Shown: positions 54,981-64,000 of the stretch, in pieces | Layout: every line of letters begins with the position of its first letter | Numbering within the stretch: position 1 is the stretch's first letter | DNA from: Cryptomeria japonica | Taxonomy: Eukaryota; Streptophyta; Pinopsida; Cupressales; Cupressaceae | NCBI RefSeq assembly: GCF_030272615.1 | Contig: NC_081406.1 | Location: 213,254,997 to 213,318,996 of the forward strand | Length of the DNA stretch: 64,000 nt | Reading direction: 5' to 3' | The notes under the pieces: generated by a model | Seen by the model: only the letters and a program-made list of their open reading frames with translations | What the model was told of the DNA's origin: nothing | The model's database searches: none | Position numbers and translations under genes: made by a program

Positions 54981-56019
54981 TAGCAGAATCTTCTATCGGT
55001 TCATCTCCAGAGTCATCACTTACTCCTTCCTCATCTTCTATGTAGCATTTTTTACTTTTCTTGAATCTATATCTATTATGATTAGGCTTAAATGATTTCT
55101 TAACTCTTTCCTCAAATCTTGCATTCCATTCAAGACATCTAGATGCAAAATGACCAATCTTATTACATGCAAAACATTTAAAAGGTGATTTTCCTTCATA
55201 CTTACTTCCTATCGGACCTTTAGGTACTCTTCTAGCAAATAAGGCTTTAAGTTGCTCAAATTCTTCATCTTCTTTCCTCATGTCTTCCAATTATTTTGCA
55301 TATAGGACTTTCCAATAAATTTTTTTGGTGGATGGTGATGATGATACATGAAAAGCAGGTTCAAACTTCACAACTTCAAAAGATCCAAATTCTTCAAGCT
55401 CAAAAGCAGATAATTTCCCAATCAGAATGTCTCTGTTAACTAAAGAGTTAGCCATTGTCCTCAACTCATTAACTACAGTTGCCTTCATCTTGTAAGCCAG
55501 TGGAAGGGCTCTCAAGACTTTGGAAATTATTTCATCTTCACTCAGAAATCCTCCACAACATTGAATTCCTATAACAATCTCATTTACTCTTTCCATAAAC
55601 ACAACAATTCTTCTATTATCTTCCATCTTTAAGTTTTCATATCTTACCTGGTAATCATCAAGTTTAGCAAGTTTGAGAATCGGATCACCTTCATTCAGAG
55701 TTTGTAATTTATCCCACATAACCTTAACCGATGATTTATTAGTCAATCCCATGATCTACTGATCAATAAGTGCACACAAGAGGGCTTGTCTAGCTCTGCA
55801 ATCATTTTCAATATTTATGTCCAAGTCTGCAAGAGCAAGATTTCCAGATGTCGGATCATAAGGTGTGTATCCTTTCTCAATGATCTCCCAAATATCCTTG
55901 CCAAGACATCTAAGATGAGTCTCCATTCAAATTTTCCATATTCCATAATTTGCTCCATCAAGCTTAGGGATTTCTCTTCTAAAAACAGTTGCTAGTGGAT
56001 TTGAAGTGTTAGTTGCCAT
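54950..56019 (-). pseudogene. Element F gag
   Basis: ATG at 56019 (MATNTSNPLATVFRR, KLDGANYGIWK), in one frame with stops down to 54950. ORF 55752-55291 holds the UBN2-type middle (LAKLDDYQVRYENLKMEDNR, IVFMERVNEIVIG-like, MANSLVNRDILIGKLSAFE). After the TAA at 55291-55293, ORF 55290-54949 has the zinc knuckle CFACNKIGHFASRC. Protease continues in another frame, suggesting a small deletion at the gag-pol junction. Confidence 0.87.
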
Positions 56020-56063
56020 AGGATCTACCTCAAGCGGTTAAGCTTCTACAAAAGAGGACCAGA

Positions 56064-56075
56064 GCTCTAATACCA
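56064..56075 (-). promoter_or_regulatory. Primer binding site of element F, degenerate initiator tRNA-Met
   Basis: TGGTATTAGAGC on minus, one C-to-T change from the usual site, two bases after the LTR end. Confidence 0.88.
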
Positions 56076-56077
56076 AT

Positions 56078-58429
56078 TTTTAGGATAACCGATGAACACT
56101 TGAGAGGGTGGGGATGAATCAATTGTTAATAGATTATATCATTTAATCCACTTAATAACCTTTAAGTAGATTAAGTACCAATAAAGTAAAAACAAATACC
56201 AGTAAAAATACAACTTAACAATTAAACATATAATCAATGCAAAGCAACCATACCACATAACACCATGATTTGTACATGGAAAACCCAAAAAGGGAGAAAC
56301 CACGATGGGAAGCCTACCCACAATCATATGATGTTGGTATTATGGATGACTTTGTCATGTTTTGCATTGGTTTTGTCATTGATGTCAACACTTGTCTTCT
56401 TGGAGGTTTACATTATGTTCACTGGTATGGTTAGTGGCTTATGCACAGTCACCGTATGTGTTCACTAGCACATTATATTGTTTACCAGCAACAATGATGA
56501 CTTGTTATCATTTGGAGATTATTTGGTCATGTCAAAGACATGAACTGGAAGTTTGGTTTTGGTGTTTTTCTTATTGGTCTAATCGGGTTGACAAATTTGC
56601 CTTTAGCAACAAATAATTCTAGGCTATGGACCGATACATGTTATCTGTTCTAGATCAGAATGACACATTATGGAGATTGTTTATTGATTGGTTATTGTGG
56701 TAAATGTATTGATCTGACATGTTGTATCGCATCAAGACTTATTTATAATTGATTTAATTGTAATATCTTTAGTGAGCCGACCTATACATTTGGTCTTAAG
56801 GTTTTCTATAAATGATTGTAAGATCTTATTGAAGATTGGATAGGGAATATGATTATGGTATGAGTGTATTCTAATATTGAAGAGCGAAAATAAGCAGATC
56901 CTTATGTGAATCATGTAGACATTATTCGAAGGTTGAAGGAAGGTTATGAAGGTGTTTTGACACTCTTGTTCAGAGCATAACCGGTACTAAATCCAGCATT
57001 GGATATGCTATTTTGAGCAGTACATTATCATTGGATTTAACCATGCAATTATGTAGTTAGTGTGACTCCTATTTTGTGATTGAGTAGTGAGCTCTAGGTA
57101 GTTGGCCTTTTTGCATGTGCAGACCCCATTTGTATACACATACTATCTGCAGTAGTATCATCTGATTGTGGGTAAGGTTTCCCACCATGGTTTTTCCCTT
57201 ACCGGGTTTCCACGTCAAAATATCTATGCTATGTGTTGTGGATGTTGTTTCTATTTTTGTTTCATGCATTAAGTTAAACCGGTATTGCTATAACTATTAA
57301 TCTATTTTACTGGCACTTAAGTTTGGTTTACCGACATTTAAGTTTAAATTGGAATAACTTGCATTTGAATTATAATTTATTGATAACTGGTTCACAACTG
57401 ATTCACCCTCCCCTCTCAATTGTCCTTCCTGGGACCTAACAGATGATACTTTTGTAGAAAGTATGTGATACAATGAGGGGCCTGCAAATGCAGGAACGCA
57501 CACTTCCTAGAGCATACTGCTCATTACAAAAGTGTCTCACTGAATACACAAAGGTTATAACTACCCCAAGATAAATGGACAACAATCTAGAATACTGAAC
57601 TGCCAAAGATAGCATCTACCATGCCTGATTACAATCCCAGTTAAGCTCAATACCGAAGGCCTTTGACCTCTTCCTTAATCCCAAATCGATCACCTATGAT
57701 CGACCAAATATTCTTCACATATGATATTGCATTTCAAGATCACAAAAATATTTTTATTTCCATCCTATGATCTACAATGAGATCTTACATTATTTTATAC
57801 CAATCCTATGGTCTAAACAAATTAGGTCGGCCACCAAAAAGATATTACAATAAGATCATTACGTAAATCCATATTAAAATGATATGCCATGTCATCTTAA
57901 GACCAAAACAACAATAACCAATTCATAGAACATCTCAAAACATCCTAGTAACGTGTATAGTACACGTTAACATGATACTGGTCCATAACCTAGATGGGCA
58001 CTGAACCTATCCTGGGTCCACCATGCCAAAGCAATATCTTCAAGCAGTTGAAGCACGCTCAAAGAACATCTTCAACATCCTAAAATCCATGTAGAAGCCA
58101 CACCAACACCACTTATGCATCCTGTCAATATTCCTTAGTAAAAGCTCTGTCGATTAAACCTTAAATCAATGTCAGTAAGGGTTTACAAGAGTGTATGATA
58201 GCATCTGATTACCAAGTCAATACCAACTAACCAAAACATGCTTAAGGAACATGTAACACATGAAATCAAACATAATCCATTGATCCAAACATGTCAGAAG
58301 TGTCCAGTAGATAGTCTCTTCTACCGGTAACCAAAAACTGTCTGTTGGTAACCAACCATAATAGCTAGTGTTGACATCAATGACAAAACATCAATGTAAC
58401 ACATACTCAATTCATCCATAATTCCAACA
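56078..58429 (-). mobile_element. 5' LTR of element F, interrupted by solo LTR G
   Basis: Pieces 56078-56331 and 57442-58429 align end to end with the 3' LTR. The terminal TG is mutated (plus strand TTTTAGGATAACC for TGTTAGGATAATT). Point differences between the two LTRs are frequent, so F is older than A, B or E. Confidence 0.9.
56332..57441 (+). mobile_element. Solo LTR G of a copia family
   Basis: 1110 bp from TGTTGGTATTATGGATG to GGACCTAACA. Flanks are TATGA (56327-56331) and GATGA (57442-57446), a TSD with one mutation. The U5-type C-rich end (GATTCACCCTCCCCTCTC near 57400) shows plus orientation. It resembles the LTRs of D and F in general layout but is a separate family. Confidence 0.85.
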
Positions 58430-58434
58430 CAAAT

Positions 58435-59180
58435 TTCCATCATTAGTTCACACATCTATCCGATATATCCAATCAAAACAAAATCAACTTGAAACAACGA
58501 AACATCTCAAGCACACAAACATCAATCAAAGACCCATATTGCAAGCAACATAACACAAGCAATCAAAGAACTAGATCAAAAAATCAAAGACCATAACGCA
58601 AGCATCAAATTAGGACCCATATCAAAAATCAAAGATCCATAATGCAAGAAATCAAAGATTCATAGTGCAAGGAATCAAAGATCCATATTGCAAGCATCAA
58701 ATCAGGACCCATATCGAAAGCAACAATCAAGCATCGTATCAAAAGCAATATCAAAGACCCATATCAAAAATCAAAAGACCCATATCGCAAGCACCAAATC
58801 AAGAATCATATCAGAAATCAAGAATCAGAACTTATATCGGACATCAAATTCATATCGCAAGGCAAAAGTCAAAGATCCACATCAAAACCAAAGTTAGGAT
58901 CCTCTTCAAAACAATCAATCAACTTGGCACTTCATATCAAAAGTAATTTCAACAGACTCTAAATCATCATATCAAAATAGGACATCATCACAGAAGGCAA
59001 AACATTGGCTCAAGAACCATCTCAAAACACTCATTAGGAATCTATCAACCCCTAAGGCATCTACCTAATCAATTCGACCCATGATGCATTCTTCCAAGCC
59101 TTTTTCACCCATTTTGGACCCTACACACTAAACCGGGGCTCCTATGCGCTAAGTTGCTACTTATGCGCTATCCTTTTCTA
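58435..59180 (-). other. Probable upstream/intron sequence of the second PMD gene, repeat-rich
   Basis: Before element F inserted, this DNA was directly upstream of the PMD exon at 50279. 58500-58960 is a degenerate tandem array of ATCAAAGACCCATATCGCAA-like units, which gives artefactual Gln/Lys/Ile ORFs. No exon upstream could be recognised. Confidence 0.5.
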
Positions 59181-60130
59181 TTGGCATTGTGTTGTCATTG
59201 ATGTCAACCAGAATGGGATAACCACCGGTAGATGAGATGTATGTGCAACACTGATATAAAGGAGTACAGGATGTGATAGCTTGGATATCACCATGTGTTG
59301 TTGAACACCAGTAAAGGTAAGGAAGATGACCTCAGAGGTCATCAGTACACAAGTTAGCACCTGACTTGTGTGATGAGATGGAGATGTGTTTTGAGTGGTT
59401 ATTTGTGATGATGAGGCAGAATGTTATCTAAATCACATCAACACTAGAAGATAAGAATGAACCGGTATGTTGTGAGGTTGCAGAATAGTAGGACTCCCAC
59501 CAGATGAAGTTGCAGTCATCATGGGAAGCAATGACTGAAAACGTATGTGCTCACATCAGTTCACATGTGCTTGTTTGAAGAGATGCAACACAACAAGGAA
59601 ATCACATGAGAATATGGTAGAAAGTAGATGGTGTTACTCCACCAAGTAAGTGGAGCTTATCTCCTATTATGCATTAAGTGCATTATAGTTTGGAGAGATA
59701 AGAGTGAATGGGTAAAGGCTAGCACTTGAAGGATCACACCAGATCTATCGGTGAACTGAAGGAATGTACTAAGTACATGAGTTCAGTGTTATGCACTAAA
59801 TTGAAAGAGAAGGCATGATTGAAATATCAGTACAGAGAAAGTGTGAAGTTTGTGTCACATTTACAAACTGGTAGAGCAAGGAACAACATTAATCAAGAAA
59901 AAAGGCAAGGCTAAGCAAATGCAATCAGAAGTAGAAAGACCTAGTTAAAGGTGGAGTCTTAAGAAGATTGATGATATAATGTCATCAAGAGTGGTAACCG
60001 GTATGTAAGTCCATCGGTTATATAAGTAAGGTGAAGTTGCAAAAGATTTCCCATTTTTGGGAATGAGAATACTTTAGATTTATTGGTCTGAAGACCGGTT
60101 TGAGAGTTCCATCGACACTTCAACATGAGA
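59181..60130 (+). mobile_element. LTR-like fragment of a copia family
   Basis: It starts TATTGGCATTGTGTTGTCAT, resembling the LTR starts of D and F (TGTTGGCATT, then TTGTCATTGATGTCAA). It has the ACCGG-rich style of those LTRs and a GTTATATAAGT promoter-like box at 60018-60028. No 3' end with a C-tract and no primer site were found, so boundaries are uncertain. Confidence 0.4.
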
Positions 60131-62900
60131 GAAGATATGACAAGGTAACTAGGAAAATGGTTGAGACTGGAAGGGTTAACAAACTAGTAGAAGTAAGGAA
60201 CCAGTAGGGTGGTTGGTCGGTAGTTCTACGTGGACCGACTTGAAGTGAAAAGTTGGTAGATAGTCGATATGGATGCCATATGGAGTCAACATGGAAAACC
60301 CGTGTTAGGATAAAGATAGACTGTACATTGTGTTGTTCATAAAAAATGATTAGCCCAAGTACACCTGCAATTGATCTAAGAAGTAGCCAGTTCAATCTAT
60401 GAAGAACCTCAGGGCTTGGACAACATGACAAGGATATGAATCCTTCTACTCTTCAGGCTCTGCAAAACCTAGGTGGGTATACCTTTGATGCTTAAAATTC
60501 AGACTCATTACCCACATATGACATCATCAATAAAGCAGTTAGATCTCATAAACGGTTCAAAAACAAGGAGGGTAATGTAGATAGGCTAAATCTACATTGA
60601 CAACTCAACAATGTTTGAATCATGAGATGGAGGGACACTTCCACATAACATAAAACATAAAAAGATATTCTGATTTGATTTTTTAAATGATGTTCTGACA
60701 ACTCTTCAATGTTACAAAAGACCAGTGCCTTATCTAGGCCACAGAGTCATGCATAGAACTAAAAGAGAGATCTTAGTTACTAGATATTTTCCATATTAAA
60801 TTCTCATGTATTAATGCCTTACACTAACACAATCCTCTGCTTTGTCACAAAACCATACTCATACATATCCAATTTACACACTCAAAATCACTTATGCTGT
60901 ATTTCAGGATTTAAATCCTTCCTTGAAGAATACCCAAAAACACACATTACACACTTAGAGAAGACTGGAAACAAACAAATCCAAATTACCCTTGATAAAA
61001 TGAAATTGTATGAACTTGAATGGTATTTTGGAGAAAATTTTGTGGGAACTCACACATGCCTTGCATATGTGTAAACTTGCAAACTGAAACCAAACTTACA
61101 ACAAAGACAACTGAAAACCTCAAAGAACACACTGTCATTTGCAAAAATAAAAAGATGCCATCACTGGAACTTGCAATTCTGGATTTCTCCCTTGGAGAAA
61201 ATCTCTCAAAAACTGGAACCCCTATAAATGAGAAGAATTGAGAATAAGAAGAGGAGGGAAAGATCAGATCTACATAACACACTGCCAAGTGTCCTTTTTC
61301 CTAACTGAATTTCAATCCCTTTTTATTTCTTGTGGAAACTGCTCCCAAAATATCTAATCTTTATTAAAAAAACTTCAAAGCTACATTCCTCATCTCAAGA
61401 GCTTTCTGACAATATATAATACTTGGTATTTTGGCCAAAAATGGACCTCTAGGCGAATTAATTCTTCATGTGGTTCAATCATTTAAATTTTTCAATTTTT
61501 TAATATAGTTGAAACTATATATTAAACTTGATTTTAATTTTGATTTTTGGCTCTGATTTGGGCCTGACGCCCTACCACATGGCGGTCTATGATTGGTCTA
61601 TGGGATCCACTAGGCCCATCACTCTGCCACATGTTAGCCACCAAGCTGCTTGCTCATCACCATGTCATCGCCATGTGTCTGCCACCTATGTGCCACATCA
61701 CCGCCACTGGACAACCACCTCACCAGGACCTGCCTACTAGACCGCCAACTAGACCTACCACCTGGCTTTCACCATTTTGTGATAGGTAACTGGCATGCAT
61801 CTTTGGGCTCTGAAATCACACAAGCCGTTGGATCTCTTCGAACTTGCTCGATATTTAACACTTCATGATCTGCCTAGGTTTTTTGCCATTTCACAGCCCT
61901 TAACTGGTTTGTATCTCTACTCTGTGAAGTCACACCGGTTGTCGATCTGCTTGGAACCTGCTCGCTGGTTAAGCCATCTGTTTCTTGCAAAACTTGCCTT
62001 TCTGCCTCAGGATCCGTGCCTACGTGGGGTCCACCTGTCACCATTTGGTAGCCTCCTCAGCCACCTTGGGAAGCATGCCTACATGTGTGGGGTCCATTTG
62101 GGCTCAGCCAAGCTTTGACATATTAGATGTGTAGACATTTAGTTATAAATATCAAAAACCTACACCTCCCAGTCAATGTGGGATTAAAGCTTCATGCTTG
62201 GAAATGCATTTCTGAGCCTTTCCCTGAGTTTTAATGGCGATTTTCGGCAATTGCTTGGAAATCGATGGCCTTTCCAACCATGCCACACACTGGAAGAGGG
62301 GAAACGTTTACCAGCCACGTCGCATCACATAACAAATGCTCATATTGCAATTGTTTGAAAGTTCATTTGATTTAACCTTCCCTTTTAACGCCACGCAGGA
62401 AGAATTGGGCAAAGGTTATGGATTTAATGCTTTACACCTGCCAATGGCATTTGATAGAATTACTCTACATTTTCTAAACATGCTCATGCAGAGGGAGGGG
62501 GGCACGAGTTGTTGCATCCTCTTCCACACAATATTCACGCAGAGGAGTAACCCTTTGCAGAAGTATACACATCCTTCACCAAGGCCACACAAGAGGATAG
62601 GATTCTTATGCTTTGAACTTTCAAACACCTTCCCAACACCATTCAAAGTAGGAGGGAAGACTAGCTACCAATGCATTTGGGTAAATTTCTCTAAGGTTTC
62701 ATTCTGTCGCTGCCACCACTCACAACAGGGACCACGCGAGGAGGAAGATAGGATTTAATGCCACTAGTGTATTTGTCTGGAGCTTTGACACCTTTGTTTC
62801 CCATGTTATACACTCCAACGCTCTCTCCAGCTGGGAGATGGGGAGGCACGTGGAGCTAAAAAATAAAACAAACCATTGCATAACCCTACCAATGGCATTT
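60131..62900. other. No gene recognised
   Basis: The ORFs here (for example 60814-61074, 62336-62758) match nothing I know and lack codon-like regularity. 61550-62110 is less AT-rich. A TATA-like TTATAAATA lies at about 62139-62147. The stretch may be flanking DNA of the helicase pseudogene or old repeat sequence. Confidence 0.4.
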
Positions 62901-62903
62901 ACT

Positions 62904-63404
62904 TTATGTTTTCAACGCTTCTCTTTGATATATATTCTCTTCAATGCAATAAGCTCCAATAAGAATAAGCCCTACGCCCCCTATCTTGGATGAAAGAAAG
63001 AAAAATAACTCATCCATTAATATCATGAGATGATTGAAGAACACAAGAGTAATGAATCTAAGCATGGAATTTTTTCCTAACAAGCTGCTATCTCCAGGTT
63101 CAAACCTGTATTTCAATTTCAACTTATGACATCCTTCTTATCCAGTACTATCTTCAAAACTTTCAAAAATATTGGAACCACCCATACTACCCATTACTTC
63201 AACAAGAGTTTTATCCACAAGCTTAAGATGATTGCACAACTTCCTTAATAGACAAATTACTTGTAGTATACTGGAAGAGGCATGGTTTGGTTGCTTCAAA
63301 TCTGCTACCTTGCATTTATTGAAATCTTCTACACTTCGCAATTGAATTTTGCATATGATTTCCAATTCCTTAACCAACAACCACATCAGGAGGAGGCCTT
63401 GCAA
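62904..63404 (-). pseudogene. SNF2/RAD54-type helicase fragment, processed or broken
   Basis: One minus frame with a stop at 63138-63140. The upper part has SSILQVICLLRKLCNHLKLV, matching the conserved LxxITxLKKLCNHPxLx segment of RAD54-like SNF2 ATPases. The lower part has FFLSSKIGGVGLILIGA, the helicase motif V region (LLSSKAGGxGLNLIGA), joined directly to CIEENIYQREALK, like the GTIEEKVYQRQ that normally lies about 50 residues further on. So the segment with motif VI is missing between LIGA and the TIEEK-like end. These proteins remodel chromatin, RAD54 in homologous recombination; this copy cannot work. Confidence 0.5.
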
Positions 63405-64000
63405 AATCTTTTAGTAAACAAAATTGCCAATAAAATCAAAGTACGGACATGAGCCAAGTCAGGCCCCAAAGTGGGTCCGACTAAAAAAAATTTCAATTTC
63501 ATGTAATTGACCTTCGAAAAGCTTCAGACACCTTGAACGTACCTTTGGAATTGATTGGCGTCGCTTTGAGATCATCATACTGAGTTTTGCAACTTTCAGG
63601 CATTTACGCCACATTTTTGCATTTAATTGCGAAGACGTATTTTTCAAAGTGGTCAAAACACCTTTTTGGACTTCGCCATCTGACAGGCATGTACTTTGAT
63701 ATACAACCATGAACTCTACCAAATGGTTTCTCAAGATGAGTCCCGAGTGAAGAGATATTAATTGGCGAAAATGACCGACTGGTTTTGTCGACACTGCGGA
63801 CTTGATGAAGTCAATGTTCTGGCAACACATGATGCTTTTCTCAAAAATACTAAATGACCTCTGTAGACCTTGAAATTTGAAACATAGGTACATTGAAGTA
63901 CATATTAAATTTTTGGATTCTCATTTTGACCAAAAGTCTGAATGGGTGCAAATGACGTGCTCATGAAAATGGCCACTTTAACTGATATTGCACTTAAAGT
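63405..64000. other. No gene recognised
   Basis: A 144-codon minus ORF (63893-63459) has no recognisable domain and contains no helicase motif. It may be repeat-derived. The window ends inside this stretch. Confidence 0.35.

Larger units (their letters stand above)
50296..58429 (-). mobile_element. Element F: copia retrotransposon with full domain set, decayed
   Basis: TSD CAAAT (50291-50295 and 58430-58434). Minus orientation: 5' LTR 58429-56078 (split by solo LTR G), primer site 56075-56064, gag 56019-54950, protease and GAG-pre-integrase 54980-54230, integrase 54078-53270, RT 53270-52300, RNase H to 51989, polypurine AAAGGGGGAGAT at 51564-51553, 3' LTR 51552-50296. About 7.0 kb without G. 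It is the only element here with recognisable gag, protease, integrase, RT and RNase H in copia order; all are broken. The fragment at 13.6-15.1 kb is the same family. Confidence 0.94.

Noticed and set aside
58500-58960. Possible CRISPR-like array (spaced ATCAAAGACCCATATC repeats)
   Set aside because: Units are degenerate and irregularly spaced, and the DNA is plant nuclear; it is an ordinary minisatellite.
62336-62758. 140-codon plus ORF as a host gene
   Set aside because: No recognised domain, no splice or promoter support, and no repeat in the window to test conservation.

Overview
The window is a gene-poor, AT-rich stretch of a large seed-plant nuclear genome. Almost everything that can be recognised is LTR retrotransposon DNA, either nested or decayed. 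Plant origin is supported by plant-type Ty1/copia elements primed by initiator tRNA-Met, a Ty3/gypsy polyprotein with an extra RNase H (TAT/Ogre type), a chromodomain-bearing gypsy (chromovirus), and two plant-mobile-domain (PMD) pseudogenes. The very old relics, long nests and widespread Q/R/W-to-stop decay suggest a large genome such as a gymnosperm's, but the species cannot be read from the sequence. I see no intact host gene, rRNA, tRNA or CRISPR.

Layout from left to right. 1-3330: a PMD pseudogene on +, ending in a (TA)n microsatellite. 4.9-12.5 kb: a decayed TAT-type gypsy on - (gag, protease, RT, two RNase H, integrase) whose gag end is locally triplicated. 13.56-15.11 kb: the truncated 5' part of a copia element on +. 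15.9-19.74 kb: a chromovirus on -, cut in its protease by a solo LTR (19251-19700, TSD CAACT). 19.8-21.1 kb: a TAT integrase fragment on +. 22181-27188: element A, a young structurally complete non-autonomous copia on - (TSD ATTAT).

27425-48255 is element D (+, TSD ATATC), a composite nest. Its interior holds element E (30557-38329, -, TSD AGTAT). Its 3' LTR holds element B (41209-47774, -, TSD GATAG), a sister of A. B's 3' LTR holds a 1553-bp solo-LTR-like insertion C (41241-42793, TSD CAATG). 48.3-50.28 kb is a second PMD pseudogene (-). The intron just upstream of its visible exon was hit by copia element F (50296-58429, -, TSD CAAAT), and F's 5' LTR carries solo LTR G (56332-57441). The last 5.5 kb holds degenerate repeats, an LTR-like fragment and a probable SNF2/RAD54-type helicase pseudogene fragment on - (62904-63404).

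The least familiar content is in three non-autonomous element types. A and B encode gag-protease fused to a roughly 300-residue tail of unknown function where integrase and RT would be. D pairs a coiled-coil, zinc-knuckle gag with a separate Lys/Glu-rich coiled-coil ORF preceded by a TATA-like box. E is a gag-protease-only gypsy with an apparent tRNA-Trp primer site. All three would depend on enzymes supplied in trans. No reverse transcriptase in the window is intact.
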